From Variovorax fucosicus (GTDB lineage Bacteria > Pseudomonadota > Gammaproteobacteria > Burkholderiales > Burkholderiaceae_C), in assembly GCF_030316825.1 (NCBI RefSeq), contig NZ_JASZYU010000001.1:2294001-2358000 (forward strand): a stretch of DNA of 64,000 bases, read 5' to 3'. The notes beneath the pieces were generated by a model. It was not told where the DNA came from, made no database searches, and was given only the letters and a program-made list of their open reading frames with translations. Made by a program: the position numbers and the translations under genes. Positions 48,867 to 58,465 of the stretch are shown here, one piece after another (within the stretch, counting starts at the first letter, position 1; each line of letters opens with the position of its first letter).

Positions 48867-51209
48867 GTGAACACTGTTGTTTCTCCCACCCCGGCCGCGC
48901 CGGCCGGCCGCTTCGGCAGCGGCCAGGCTGTGCGCCGTATCGAAGACGACGCGCTGCTGGCCGGCCAGGGCCGCTACACCGACGACCTGCGCATCGAGGG
49001 CCAGGCCCAGCTCTTCTTCGTGCGCTCGCCCTATCCGCATGCGCGCATCCTCTCGGTCGATACCGCCGCCGCGCTCGCCATGCCGGGCGTGCTGCAGGTT
49101 GTCACCGGTGCCGACCTGGTCGCGGCCGGCGTTCGGCCGCTGCCGGGTACTGCAGGCTTCAAGCGGGCCGATGGCTCGCCGGCTGCCACCGCCGATCGCC
49201 GCGCGCTCGCGCACGAGCGCGTGCGCTTCGTCGGCGAGCCGGTGGTCGCGGTGCTGGCCGACACGCTCCAGCAGGCGCGCGACGCGGCCGAGGCCGTGTT
49301 CGTCGACTACGAGGCGCTGGCTGCCGTGATCGATCCCGCGCAGGCGATGGCGCCCGGTGCGCCTGCGCTGTGCGATGCGGCGCCCGACAACATTTCGTGC
49401 GAGGCAAGGCATGGCAGCGCCGAGGCGACCGAAGCCGCGTTCGCCAAGGCGGCGCACACCGTCAAGCTCGACATCGTCAACCAGCGCCTGGCCGCCGTCA
49501 CGCTGGAGCCGCGCTCGGTGCTGGCCGACTACGACCGCGCCAGCGGCCGCACCACGCTCCACATGAGCACGCAGATGCCTTCGGGCGTGCGCGACACGCT
49601 GTGCGATGCGGTGCTCAACATTCCGCGCGACCAGATCCGCGTGCGCGTTGCCGACGTGGGCGGTGGCTTCGGCATGAAGACTGGCATGTACCCCGAGGAC
49701 GCGGTGGTCGCGTTCGCGGCGCGCACGCTCAAGCGCCCGGTGAAGTGGATCGCCGACCGCAGCGAGGAGTTCGTTTCGACCACGCACGGCCGTGACGTGC
49801 ATGTGCAGGCCGAGATGGCGCTCGCCGCCGACGGCAAGATCCTGGCGCTGCGGCTGCGTTCGCAGGCCAACGTGGGCGCCTACGGCACCGGCACCGGCGT
49901 CGCGATCCAGCTTCTGATCGGGCCCTGGGTGCAGACCAGCGTCTACGACATCCAGACCATCGACTTCCATTTCAAGGCGGTGATGACCAACACCGCACCC
50001 ACCGGCGCCTACCGCGGCGCCGGCCGACCCGAAGCGATCTACACGATGGAGCGGCTCATGGACGAGGCCGCGCGCCAGACCGGCATCGACCGCATCGCGC
50101 TGCGCCGCCGCAACTTCATCCGGCCCGACCAGATGCCGTACAAGAACCCGATGGGGCAGGTGTACGACAGCGGCCAGTTCGAGTCGGTGATGAACCAGGG
50201 GCTCGCATTGGCCGACTTCGACGGCTTCGCCGCCCGTGCCGCCGGGTCGGTGCAGCGCGGCAAGCTGCGCGGCCTCGGCATCGCGACCTTTCTCGAATGG
50301 ACCGGCGGCAACGTGTTCGAGGAACGCGTCACGGTATCGGTGCTGGCCGACGGCGTGATCGAGGTGTTCTCGGCCGTCAACGCGATGGGGCAGGGCATCG
50401 CGACCTCGCTCGCGCAACTGGTGGTCGATGCTTTCGGCGTGCCGCTCGACAAGGTGCGCGTGGTGCTGGGCGACACCGACCGCGGCGACGGCTTCGGCAG
50501 CGCCGGATCGCGCTCGCTGTTCACCGGCGGCTCGGCCATGCGCATCGGTGCCGAGCGCACCATCGAGCACGCGCGCGGCCTGGCGGCCACCGAGTTCGAA
50601 GCCGCGCCGGCCGACGTGACCTACGCCGAGGGCGCCTTCACAGTGGCCGGCACCGACCTGAAGATCGACCTGTTCGAACTCGCCGGTCGCCAGCCCGAGC
50701 ACCGCATCTTCATCGACTCGACCAGCGCGGTGGCCGGCCCGAGCTGGCCGAACGGCTGCCACATCAGCGAGGTCGAGGTCGATGCGCAGACCGGCGACGT
50801 CGAGGTGGTGGCGTACGCATCGGTCAACGATGTCGGGCGCGTGGTCAATCCGATGATCGTGCGCGGCCAGCTCGACGGCGGCGCGGTGCAGGGCATCGGC
50901 CAGGCGCTGCTCGAACAGATCGTCTACGACCCCGAGACCGGCCAGCCCGTGACCGGCAGCTTCATGGACTATGCGATGCCAGTGGCCGGCAGCTCGCCCG
51001 ACTTCAAGACCGAAATGGACCAGTCGACGCCGTGCCTGAACAACCCGCTGGGCGTGAAGGGTGTCGGCGAACTCGGCACCATCGGCGCCACGCCCGCAGT
51101 GATCAACGCGGTGGCCGATGCGCTGGCGCGCAACGGCTTCGCCGCAAAAGCGCCGTTGCTGCAGATGCCGCTGAGTCCCACTCGGCTGTGGTCGCTCATG
51201 GCGGGTTGA
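48867..51209 (+). CDS. Molybdenum hydroxylase large subunit (xanthine dehydrogenase/CoxL family)
   Basis: A 780-residue molybdopterin-binding subunit. The active-site loop is AYRGAGRPEA at residues 381-390, the form II type rather than the AYRCSFR of true CO dehydrogenase. The catalytic Glu is Glu735 in GVGELGTIGA. GRYTDDL and VGGGFGMKTG are further family motifs. The start is GTG with GAGGTG a few bases upstream. The iron-sulfur and FAD subunits normally encoded beside it are absent here, so it must use partners from elsewhere or be a lone copy. Substrate unknown. Confidence 0.92.
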   Translation: MNTVVSPTPAAPAGRFGSGQAVRRIEDDALLAGQGRYTDDLRIEGQAQLFFVRSPYPHARILSVDTAAALAMPGVLQVVTGADLVAAGVRPLPGTAGFKRADGSPAATADRRALAHERVRFVGEPVVAVLADTLQQARDAAEAVFVDYEALAAVIDPAQAMAPGAPALCDAAPDNISCEARHGSAEATEAAFAKAAHTVKLDIVNQRLAAVTLEPRSVLADYDRASGRTTLHMSTQMPSGVRDTLCDAVLNIPRDQIRVRVADVGGGFGMKTGMYPEDAVVAFAARTLKRPVKWIADRSEEFVSTTHGRDVHVQAEMALAADGKILALRLRSQANVGAYGTGTGVAIQLLIGPWVQTSVYDIQTIDFHFKAVMTNTAPTGAYRGAGRPEAIYTMERLMDEAARQTGIDRIALRRRNFIRPDQMPYKNPMGQVYDSGQFESVMNQGLALADFDGFAARAAGSVQRGKLRGLGIATFLEWTGGNVFEERVTVSVLADGVIEVFSAVNAMGQGIATSLAQLVVDAFGVPLDKVRVVLGDTDRGDGFGSAGSRSLFTGGSAMRIGAERTIEHARGLAATEFEAAPADVTYAEGAFTVAGTDLKIDLFELAGRQPEHRIFIDSTSAVAGPSWPNGCHISEVEVDAQTGDVEVVAYASVNDVGRVVNPMIVRGQLDGGAVQGIGQALLEQIVYDPETGQPVTGSFMDYAMPVAGSSPDFKTEMDQSTPCLNNPLGVKGVGELGTIGATPAVINAVADALARNGFAAKAPLLQMPLSPTRLWSLMAG

Positions 51210-51227
51210 TCGTGGCCGGGGGCGGCC

Positions 51228-52214
51228 TCAGGAAAGCCACCCCTTGCGGCGAAAGTAGAGCATCGGGCCGACGGCGCTCGCCACCATCAGCGCGATGGCG
51301 TACGGATAGCCCAGCGTCCACTTGAGTTCCGGCATGAGGTCGAAGTTCATGCCGTAGACGCTCGCGATCAGCGTGGGCGGCAGCAGCGCCACGCTGGCCA
51401 CCGAGAAGATCTTGATGGTCTTGTTCTGGTTGATGTTGATGAAACCGACGGTCGCATCCATCAGGAAGTTGATCTTGTCGAACAGGAACGCCGTGTGGTT
51501 GTCGAGCGACTCGATGTCGCGCAGGATCTGGCGCGCCTCTTCGAACTGCTCGGCATTGAGCATCTTGCTGCGCATCATGAAGCTCACCGCGCGGCGCGTG
51601 TCCATCACGTTGCGGCGAATCCGGCCGTTCAAGTCTTCCTCGCGCGCGATGGCGCCCAGCACCTCGCCGGCCAGCTCGTCGCTCACGTTGCCCGACAGCA
51701 CCTTCTTGCCCGCCTTTTCGAGTTCGTCGTAGATGTTCTCCAGCGTGTCGGCCGAGTACTCGGCGTCGGCGTCGAACAGCTTGAGCAGCACTTCCTTCGC
51801 GTCCTCGATCAGGCCCGGGGCGCGGCGAGCGCGCATGCGCAGCAGGCGGAACACCGGCACGTCCTCGTCGTGGATGGAGAACAGCACGCCGCGGCTGCGC
51901 AGGTCGGTGTTGTGCTGGTTCAGGATGAAGGCCACGCGCACCGAACGCGGGTCTTCGTCGTCATCGATCAAGAAGTCGCTGCGAATGTGCAGTTCGCCGT
52001 TGTCTTCCTCGTAGAAGCGCGCCGACTCCTCGATGTCCTCGTCCATCGCGTCTTCGGGAATGGACAGGCCGTAGTACTGCTTGATCCAGCGCTTTTCTTC
52101 CAGCGAGGGCGATTCGAGATCGACCCAGATCGGCTGGAACCTGGAGAGCTCTTCGAGCGACTCGATCTCTTCCTGGACGAGGCGGCCGTTGGCGAGCGTG
52201 AAAATATTGAGCAT
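51228..52214 (-). CDS. corA: CorA-type magnesium/cobalt transporter
   Basis: A 328-residue CorA-family channel: a long acidic N-terminal cytoplasmic domain with coiled-coil regions, then two C-terminal helices. The selectivity motif GMN is in SVYGMNFDLMPELKWTLG between the helices. The C-terminus is basic (FRRKGWLS). It converges on the molybdenum hydroxylase gene and diverges from the helicase gene. Confidence 0.95.
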   Translation of the reverse strand: MLNIFTLANGRLVQEEIESLEELSRFQPIWVDLESPSLEEKRWIKQYYGLSIPEDAMDEDIEESARFYEEDNGELHIRSDFLIDDDEDPRSVRVAFILNQHNTDLRSRGVLFSIHDEDVPVFRLLRMRARRAPGLIEDAKEVLLKLFDADAEYSADTLENIYDELEKAGKKVLSGNVSDELAGEVLGAIAREEDLNGRIRRNVMDTRRAVSFMMRSKMLNAEQFEEARQILRDIESLDNHTAFLFDKINFLMDATVGFININQNKTIKIFSVASVALLPPTLIASVYGMNFDLMPELKWTLGYPYAIALMVASAVGPMLYFRRKGWLS

Positions 52215-52275
52215 CCGGAATTATCCGAGCGATTGCCCGCCCGCCAAGCTGCGCGCGCCACATGCTGCTGGATGG

Positions 52276-54384
52276 ATGTACAGTCCCCTTTCCATGCCGC
52301 GCCTTGCCGAAGCCCCAACCAGCCTTGCCGAAACGCCGGCCCAGCGTCTGGCCGCGGTGCTGGCGACGCTGAACGACGAACAGCGCGCGGCGGTGACGCA
52401 TGCGGCGGCCGAACCCCTGCTGGTGATCGCCGGCGCCGGCTCCGGCAAGACCAGCACGCTGGCGCACCGCGTGGCGCACCTGGTGGCACAGGGCGCCGAT
52501 CCGCAGCGGATCCTGCTGCTGACCTTTTCGCGCCGTGCCGCGCAGGAAATGGAGCGGCGCGCCGGGCAGGTGGTGGCGCGGGTGCTGGGGCTGCGTTCCG
52601 AAGCCCCGCCCGCATTGCCCTGGGCCGGCACCTTCCATGGCGTTGGTGCACGGCTGCTGCGCGAGTACGCGCTGCAGATCGGGCTCGACCAGAACTTCAC
52701 GATCCACGACCGCGGCGATGCCGAAGACCTCATGGGCCTGGTGCGGCACGAGATCGGGCTGTCGTCCGGCACGCGGCGCTTTCCGCACAAGGGCACCTGC
52801 CTGGCGATCTACTCGCGCTGCGTGAATACGCGCGAACCGCTCGAAGCCGTGCTCAAGCACACCTTTCCGTGGTGCGCCGAATGGGCCGCCGAGCTCAAGC
52901 GCCTGTTCGGCGCCTACGTCGAGGCCAAGCAGCAGCAGAACCTGCTCGACTACGACGACCTGCTGCTGTGCTGGGCCGAGATGATGGCCGAGCCGGCGCT
53001 GGCGGCGCAGGTCGGCGCGCGCTTCGACCACGTGCTGGTCGACGAGTACCAGGACACCAACAGGCTGCAGGCCGCGATCCTGATCGCGCTCAAGCCCGAT
53101 GGCCGCGGCGTCACCGTGGTGGGCGACGACGCGCAGTCGATCTATTCCTTCCGCGGCGCCACGGTGCGCAATATCCTCGATTTTCCGACGCAGTTCGCGC
53201 AAGCGGCGCGCGTCGTCACCCTCGAGCGCAACTACCGTTCGACCCAGCCGATCCTCGATGTGTCGAACGCGGTGATCGCCCAGTCCGCCGAGCGCCATGC
53301 CAAGACGCTCTGGACCGACAAGCCTTCGGCCGGACGGCCGCAACTGGTGCTGGTGCCCGACGATGCGCAGCAGGCGCAATGGGTGTGCGACCGCATCCTG
53401 GCGCACCGCGAAGGCGGTCTGGCGCTCAAGTCGCAGGCGGTGCTGTTTCGCACTTCGAGCCACAGCGCCGCGCTCGAGCTCGAGCTGGCGCGGCGCAACA
53501 TCCCGTTCGTCAAGTACGGTGGCCTCAAGTTCCTCGAGGCGGCCCATGTGAAGGATCTGCTCGCGGTGCTGCGCTTCGTCCAGAACCCGCGCGGGCGCAT
53601 GGCGGGTTTTCGCGTCACGCAGCTGGTTCCCGGCATCGGCCCGGCGACCTCGTCACGCCTGCTGGACGCGATGGATGTGGCCGCCGACCCGGCAGCGGTG
53701 GTGCGCGACTTCGTGCCGCCGGGCGCGGCATTGGTCGAATGGCAGCGTTTTGCCGGCATCTACGGCGAATTGCGCGCTTCCGGGTTGCCCTGGCCGGCCG
53801 ACATCGAGCTGGCGCTGAAGTGGTATCTGCCCCACCTCGAGCGGCTGCACGACGATGCCGGCCTGCGCCGCGGCGATCTCGAGCAGCTGGCCCGGCTGGC
53901 ATCGGGCTACGCCTCGCGCGAGACCTTCCTGACCGAACTGACGCTCGATCCGCCCTCGGCCACCAGCGACCGTGCCGGGCCGCCGCTGCTCGATGAGGAC
54001 TACCTGATCCTTTCGACCATTCATTCGGCCAAGGGCCAGGAATGGCGCTCGGTGCATGTGCTGAATGTGGTCGACGGCTGCCTGCCGGCCGACGTGGCGC
54101 AGGGTGCGGCCGAGCTGGAAGAAGAGCGGCGCCTGCTTTACGTGGCGATGACGCGCGCCCGCGACCACCTGCACCTGATCGTGCCGCAGCGCTTCTACGT
54201 GACCCAGCAGGCCGCGCGTGGCGACCGGCATGTGTACGCCGGCCGCACCCGTTTCATCGACGCGGCCGACGCGGCGCGCTTCGAACACGTCACCTGGCCG
54301 CCGCCGCCCGAGCGCCCCGCTTTCGTGCCGCCGCCGGCCGCTGCGATTGACCTTCGCAATCGCCTTCGCGCCGCCTGGCGATAG
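52276..54384 (+). CDS. UvrD/Rep-family superfamily 1A DNA helicase
   Basis: A 702-residue helicase with all main motifs: Q-motif LNDEQRAAV, Walker A GAGSGKT at residues 53-59, Walker B VDEYQDTN, GDDAQSIYSFRGA (motif III), LERNYRS (IV), TIHSAKGQEW (V) and YVAMTRARD (VI). It unwinds DNA 3' to 5' in repair or replication restart; whether it is a Rep, UvrD or a third paralogue is not clear. Start is uncertain: ATGs at 52276 and 52294 both lack a good ribosome site. Confidence 0.92.
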   Translation: MYSPLSMPRLAEAPTSLAETPAQRLAAVLATLNDEQRAAVTHAAAEPLLVIAGAGSGKTSTLAHRVAHLVAQGADPQRILLLTFSRRAAQEMERRAGQVVARVLGLRSEAPPALPWAGTFHGVGARLLREYALQIGLDQNFTIHDRGDAEDLMGLVRHEIGLSSGTRRFPHKGTCLAIYSRCVNTREPLEAVLKHTFPWCAEWAAELKRLFGAYVEAKQQQNLLDYDDLLLCWAEMMAEPALAAQVGARFDHVLVDEYQDTNRLQAAILIALKPDGRGVTVVGDDAQSIYSFRGATVRNILDFPTQFAQAARVVTLERNYRSTQPILDVSNAVIAQSAERHAKTLWTDKPSAGRPQLVLVPDDAQQAQWVCDRILAHREGGLALKSQAVLFRTSSHSAALELELARRNIPFVKYGGLKFLEAAHVKDLLAVLRFVQNPRGRMAGFRVTQLVPGIGPATSSRLLDAMDVAADPAAVVRDFVPPGAALVEWQRFAGIYGELRASGLPWPADIELALKWYLPHLERLHDDAGLRRGDLEQLARLASGYASRETFLTELTLDPPSATSDRAGPPLLDEDYLILSTIHSAKGQEWRSVHVLNVVDGCLPADVAQGAAELEEERRLLYVAMTRARDHLHLIVPQRFYVTQQAARGDRHVYAGRTRFIDAADAARFEHVTWPPPPERPAFVPPPAAAIDLRNRLRAAWR

Positions 54385-54603
54385 CGCTTGCCCCCAGGCT
54401 GTGCCCCCTGGAAGCGCGGGGCGTTACATCTCCGAGGCAGCCCGGGGATTGCAATTCGATGACACCGGGGGCATAGTGAATCCGACCCCCCATCTTGCGC
54501 TCCCTCACACCCTCTTTCCCCTCTCTCCCCAGCCGTTTTCGCCGGCCCGTCTTCATTCCGAAGCCGGGTCATTTCACCAACCGTCAATTCCAGGAGGTCA
54601 TTC

Positions 54604-54933
54604 ATGAATTTGACGATCAGCGGTCATCATCTCGACGTCACTCCCGCACTGCGTAGCTACGTCACAAGCAAGCTCGACCGGATCACGCGGCATTTCGACC
54701 AGGTGGTCGATGTGAAGGTGATCCTCACGGTCGAGAAGCAGAAGGAGAAGGAGCGCCGGCAACGGGCCGAGTGCAACATTCATGTCAAGGGCAATGACAT
54801 GTTCGCCGAGTCAAGTCATGCTGATCTGTATGCCGCGGTCGACGAGCTGGTCGACAAGCTGGATCGCCAGGTGGTGCGCCACAAGGATCGCCTGCAAGAC
54901 CACCATCACGAAGCGCCCAAGCGTGTGATGTAA
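54604..54933 (+). CDS. hpf: Ribosome hibernation-promoting factor, short form
   Basis: A 109-residue HPF/RaiA-family protein: [20 protein letters not shown] start, [12 protein letters not shown] and [19 protein letters not shown]. It binds the decoding centre of inactive ribosomes in stationary phase. The site CAGGAGG is seven bases before the ATG, which is strong. rpoN, the usual upstream neighbour, is absent here. A terminator hairpin follows. Confidence 0.94.
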   Translation: MNLTISGHHLDVTPALRSYVTSKLDRITRHFDQVVDVKVILTVEKQKEKERRQRAECNIHVKGNDMFAESSHADLYAAVDELVDKLDRQVVRHKDRLQDHHHEAPKRVM

Positions 54934-54959
54934 AGCAGGCTCAGGGCAAATACTCTTGC

Positions 54960-54989
54960 GGGCCGCCTTCGGGCGGCCCTTTGCTTTTT
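54960..54989 (+). terminator. Rho-independent terminator after hpf
   Basis: GGGCCGCC, loop TTCG, GGCGGCCC, then TTTGCTTTTT. A stable eight-base stem with a UUCG tetraloop and a T-rich tail 27 bases after the hpf stop. Confidence 0.9.
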
Positions 54990-55026
54990 GCCGGGCGGGT
55001 GCATAATCGCCCCCGCCCCACCCAAC

Positions 55027-55494
55027 ATGAATCGCCTCGCGTCCATCCTGCCGCCCGCTCAAGTCCTCGTGAGCGTCGACGCTACCAGCAAGAAACGTGC
55101 CTTCGAAGAAGCCGGCTTGCTGTTCGAAAACCTTCACGGCCTCGGCCGCGCCTTGATTACCGACAGCCTGTTTGCGCGCGAGCGCCTCGGCTCGACCGGG
55201 TTGGGTCATGGCGTCGCGATACCGCACGGACGCATCAAGGGCCTCAAGGCGCCGATGGCCGCCGTGTTCCAGCTGGCTGACCCGATCGGCTTCGATGCGC
55301 CCGACGAGCAGCCGGTCGTGTTGCTGATTTTTCTGCTGGTGCCCGAAGCGGCCACGCAGAAGCACCTCGAAATCCTCTCCGAGATCGCCGAACTGTTGAG
55401 CGACGCCGGCCTGCGCGAGCAGATCAAGTCGAGCAACGACGCGGGCGCCCTGCACGCCCTCATCGCTGGCTGGCAGTCGGCGCAGGTCGCCTGA
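55027..55494 (+). CDS. ptsN: PTS IIA-Ntr regulatory protein
   Basis: A 155-residue EIIA-Ntr protein. The phosphorylation site His67 is in HGVAIPHGRI (residues 61-70), and LGSTGLGHG and LLIFLLVPEAATQKHLEIL are conserved. It takes phosphate from NPr and regulates potassium transport and other targets. It lies between hpf and hprK, the usual order in beta- and gammaproteobacteria, but with a terminator before it and a repeat element after it. Confidence 0.94.
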   Translation: MNRLASILPPAQVLVSVDATSKKRAFEEAGLLFENLHGLGRALITDSLFARERLGSTGLGHGVAIPHGRIKGLKAPMAAVFQLADPIGFDAPDEQPVVLLIFLLVPEAATQKHLEILSEIAELLSDAGLREQIKSSNDAGALHALIAGWQSAQVA

Positions 55495-55506
55495 ACTTGT
55501 TGCTCG

Positions 55507-55599
55507 CCCCCAGGCTGCGCGCACTTCGTGTCGCTTCGCCAACCCCCTGCCGGGGGCAACACCAGCGGGCCGGCAGAGCCGGTTCCGCGGTGTTTCTGG
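55507..55599 (+). repeat. Intergenic hairpin repeat, copy C (between ptsN and hprK)
   Basis: About 93 bases, starting 12 bases after the ptsN stop. The long hairpin is at 55558-55594: AACACC/GGTGTT, GCGG/CCGC and CCGGC/GCCGG around loop AGA. No T-tract follows. Confidence 0.88.
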
Positions 55600-55631
55600 C
55601 ATAACGCAGGTTTTGTTTCCAAGGGCAAGAG

Positions 55632-56588
55632 ATGAAGCCGACGGTCATCAGCGCGGACGCGATGTTCGAGGAGTTTCGCGGGTCGCTGCGATGGGAGTGG
55701 CTGGCCGGCCTCGGCGCTTCGGAGCGCCAGTTCGAGCCCGACGTGATCAGCCGGGCCCAGTCGGCCGCCGACCTGGTCGGGTATCTCAACTACATCCATC
55801 CCTACCGCGTCCAGATCCTCGGCGCGCGTGAAGTCGCCTACCTGACCCGCGGCACGCCCGAAGACTGCGCGCGGCGTATCGCCCGCATCGTCACGCTCGA
55901 GCCGCCGATGCTGGTACTGGCCGATGGCCAGCCGGCACCCGACGAACTGCTCGTCATCTGCGAGCGCGCCCAGTTGCCGCTGTTCGCCACGCGCGAGTCG
56001 TCGGCCCATGTGATCGACCTGCTGCGCGCCTACCTGTCCAAGCACTTTGCCGAGCGCACCTCGATGCACGGGGTGTTCATGGACATCCTGGGCATGGGCG
56101 TGATGATCACGGGCGAGTCGGGGCTCGGCAAGAGCGAACTGGGCCTCGAACTCATCTCGCGCGGCAACGGCCTGGTGGCCGACGATGCGGTCGACCTGTT
56201 CCGCATCAACCAGAACACCATCGAGGGCCGTTGCCCCGATCTGTTGCAGAACCTCCTGGAAGTGCGCGGCATCGGCTTGCTCGACATTCGCGCGATCTTC
56301 GGCGAGACGGCGGTGCGCCGGAAAATGCGCCTCAAGCTCATCGTGCACCTGGTGCGGCGCGACAGTTTCGAGCGCGACTACGAGCGCATGCCGTCCGAGC
56401 CGCTGACCCAGGACGTGCTCGGCATTCCGGTGCGCAAGGTCATCATCCAGGTGGTCGCCGGCCGCAACATCGCCGTGCTGGTGGAGGCGGCGGTGCGCAA
56501 CTCGATCCTGCAGTTGCGCGGCATCGACACCTATGCCGACTTCGTGGCCCGCCACCACAAGGCCATGGAAAGCAACCGCGAAGACTGA
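55632..56588 (+). CDS. hprK: HPr kinase/phosphorylase
   Basis: A 318-residue bifunctional kinase/phosphorylase acting on a serine of HPr or NPr. Walker A is GESGLGKS at residues 161-168, preceded by His146 in [26 protein letters not shown] is the HprK C-terminal signature. In proteobacteria it regulates the nitrogen PTS. Its stop abuts the convergent fur stop with no gap. Confidence 0.95.
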   Translation: MKPTVISADAMFEEFRGSLRWEWLAGLGASERQFEPDVISRAQSAADLVGYLNYIHPYRVQILGAREVAYLTRGTPEDCARRIARIVTLEPPMLVLADGQPAPDELLVICERAQLPLFATRESSAHVIDLLRAYLSKHFAERTSMHGVFMDILGMGVMITGESGLGKSELGLELISRGNGLVADDAVDLFRINQNTIEGRCPDLLQNLLEVRGIGLLDIRAIFGETAVRRKMRLKLIVHLVRRDSFERDYERMPSEPLTQDVLGIPVRKVIIQVVAGRNIAVLVEAAVRNSILQLRGIDTYADFVARHHKAMESNRED

Positions 56589-57008
56589 TCAGCGTCGGCC
56601 GGCGCAGTCGCCGCAGAGCCCGTAGAGCGACATCGCGTGATCCTGCAGGATCCAGCCCTTGTCCTTGGCGATCATCTGCTGGCGCCGCTCGATTTCGGCG
56701 TCGTAGAACTCCTCGACCTTGCCGCACGAGGTGCAGACCAGGTGATCGTGGTGCTTGCCTTCGTTGAGCTCGTAGACCGCCTTGCCGCTTTCGAAGTGGC
56801 TGCGCTCCAGAATGCCGGCCTGCTCGAACTGCGTCAGCACACGATAGACCGTGGCCAGCCCGATGTCCGAATGCTCGTTCAGCAGCACGCGGAACACGTC
56901 TTCGGCCGTCATGTGCCGCAGGCCGCCGGTCTGGAAAATCTCGAGGATCTTCAGGCGCGGCAAGGTGGCCTTCAGGCCGGTGTTCTTGAGTTCTTCGATA
57001 TTGGCCAT
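56589..57008 (-). CDS. fur: Ferric uptake regulator Fur
   Basis: A 139-residue Fur: N-terminal winged helix with [11 protein letters not shown] and [20 protein letters not shown], metal site HHDHLVC, and zinc cysteines CTSC and CGDC. With ferrous iron it represses iron uptake genes. The ATG at 57008 has GGAG upstream; the longer start at 57044 is unlikely. It diverges from bamE, a common arrangement. I saw no Fur box match in the 88-base gap. Confidence 0.95.
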   Translation of the reverse strand: MANIEELKNTGLKATLPRLKILEIFQTGGLRHMTAEDVFRVLLNEHSDIGLATVYRVLTQFEQAGILERSHFESGKAVYELNEGKHHDHLVCTSCGKVEEFYDAEIERRQQMIAKDKGWILQDHAMSLYGLCGDCAGRR

Positions 57009-57058
57009 GGTGGTTTCTCCGCCGGCCGCGCGGGTCAGGTTCACCGGGGGCCAGCCGC

Positions 57059-57064
57059 TACAAT
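57059..57064 (+). promoter_or_regulatory. Possible -10 element of bamE
   Basis: TACAAT lies 33 bases before the bamE ATG in the fur-bamE gap. A plausible -35 (TCAGGT at 57035) is 18 bases upstream. Weak support only. Confidence 0.3.
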
Positions 57065-57096
57065 GGGTCGATCATATCGCTACCCTCTTTCTCCCC

Positions 57097-57651
57097 ATGC
57101 CTGTGATTCCCCAACGCCGATCCGGCTCGCTGGCTGCCGCGCTGGCGGTGTGCCTGTGCCTGGGCGCCTGCAGCAGCTTCACCGACAGCACCCGCGGTGC
57201 GCTGGCCTCCGTCACGCCCTACAAGGTGGAAGTGGTGCAGGGCAATTTCGTGTCCAAGCAGCAGGTCGACGCACTCAAGCCCGGCATGTCGCGCCAGCAG
57301 GTGCGTGAGATCCTCGGTACCTCGCTGCTGACCGACGTGTTCCATGCGAATCGCTGGGACTACGTGTTCACCATCCGGCGCCAGGGCGTCGAACCGCAGC
57401 AGCGCCACCTGACGCTGTACTTCAACGGTGAGCTGCTGGAGCGCTTCGAGGGCGACCCGATGCCGAGCGAAGAAGAATTCGTCGCGCAACTCGATACCCG
57501 CAAGAAGAGCGGCAAGGTGCCCGAACTGCAGGTCTCCGAAGAGCAACTGAAGAAGATCAAGCCCGTCGAGCCTGCCAAGGCCGACAGTTCGGCCGCCCAG
57601 CTAGCGCCGCTGCCGCCGAGCTACCCGCCACTCGAATCGACGGCACGCTGA
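57097..57651 (+). CDS. bamE: Outer membrane assembly lipoprotein BamE (OmlA)
   Basis: A 184-residue lipoprotein. The signal peptide ends LCLGAC (Cys about 25). The BamE fold follows: [29 protein letters not shown] and the [10 protein letters not shown] strand. The C-terminus is a long Lys/Pro-rich tail, longer than in E. coli BamE. It is part of the BAM complex that inserts beta-barrel proteins. dapB starts one base after its stop. Confidence 0.94.
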   Translation: MPVIPQRRSGSLAAALAVCLCLGACSSFTDSTRGALASVTPYKVEVVQGNFVSKQQVDALKPGMSRQQVREILGTSLLTDVFHANRWDYVFTIRRQGVEPQQRHLTLYFNGELLERFEGDPMPSEEEFVAQLDTRKKSGKVPELQVSEEQLKKIKPVEPAKADSSAAQLAPLPPSYPPLESTAR

Positions 57652-57652
57652 C

Positions 57653-58453
57653 ATGCGCCGCATCGCGATCGCCGGCGCGTCCGGCCGCATGGGCCGCATG
57701 CTGATCGAAGCCGTGCGCGCCGCCGACGATTGCGAATTGGCTGGCGCGCTCGATGTGGCCGGCAGCCCGGCGCTCGGCACTGACGCCGGCGCATTTCTCG
57801 GATCCAACACCGGCGTGCCGATCACCGCCGATCTGCGGGAGGGCCTGAAGAACGCCCAGGTGCTGATCGACTTCACCCGGCCCGAAGGCACGCTGGCACA
57901 TCTTGCGGCATGCCGCGAACTCGGCGTTCAGGCCGTGATCGGCACCACCGGCTTCAGCGACGCGCAGAAAGCCGAGATCGCCGGCATCGCCAAAGATGTC
58001 GCGATCATGATGGCGCCGAACATGAGCGTGGGCGTCAACGTGACCTTCAAGCTGCTCGAGATGGCGGCCAAGGCGCTCTCGACCGGCTACGACATCGAGA
58101 TCATCGAGGCGCACCATCGGCACAAGGTCGACGCCCCTTCGGGCACTGCGCTCAAGATGGGCGAGGTGATCGCCGACGCGCTGGGCCGCGACCTGAAGGA
58201 CTGCGCCGTCTACGCCCGCGAAGGCATCACGGGCGAGCGCGATCCCTCGACCATCGGCTTTGCCGCCATCCGCGGCGGCGACATCGTGGGCGACCACACC
58301 GTGTTGTTCGCCGGCATCGGCGAGCGCATCGAGATCACCCACAAGTCGTCGAGCCGCGTGACCTATGCGCAGGGCAGCCTCCGGGCCGCTCGCTTCCTGG
58401 CCGGCCAGAAGTCGGGCCTGTTCGACATGTTCGACGTGCTCGGACTGCGCTGA
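57653..58453 (+). CDS. dapB: 4-hydroxy-tetrahydrodipicolinate reductase
   Basis: A 266-residue enzyme of the lysine and diaminopimelate pathway. The NAD(P)H loop GASGRMGR is at residues 8-15, TRPEGT near 76 and the substrate/catalytic motif [15 protein letters not shown] at 152-166. The gene follows bamE by one base. Confidence 0.97.
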   Translation: MRRIAIAGASGRMGRMLIEAVRAADDCELAGALDVAGSPALGTDAGAFLGSNTGVPITADLREGLKNAQVLIDFTRPEGTLAHLAACRELGVQAVIGTTGFSDAQKAEIAGIAKDVAIMMAPNMSVGVNVTFKLLEMAAKALSTGYDIEIIEAHHRHKVDAPSGTALKMGEVIADALGRDLKDCAVYAREGITGERDPSTIGFAAIRGGDIVGDHTVLFAGIGERIEITHKSSSRVTYAQGSLRAARFLAGQKSGLFDMFDVLGLR

Positions 58454-58465
58454 CCCCGGCTTGCG

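Noticed and set aside
54391..54473. Fourth copy of the intergenic repeat after the helicase gene
   Set aside because: Only about 14 bases (GCCCCCAGGCTG and neighbours) match; the hairpin and the TTCGTGTCGCTTCGCC core are missing. The 219-base gap there otherwise shows no gene.
54474..54603. Sigma-54 promoter for hpf
   Set aside because: No TGGCAC-N5-TTGCA-like pair was found upstream of hpf.
57009..57096. Fur box in the fur-bamE gap
   Set aside because: No stretch resembles the AT-rich GATAATGATAATCATTATC consensus.
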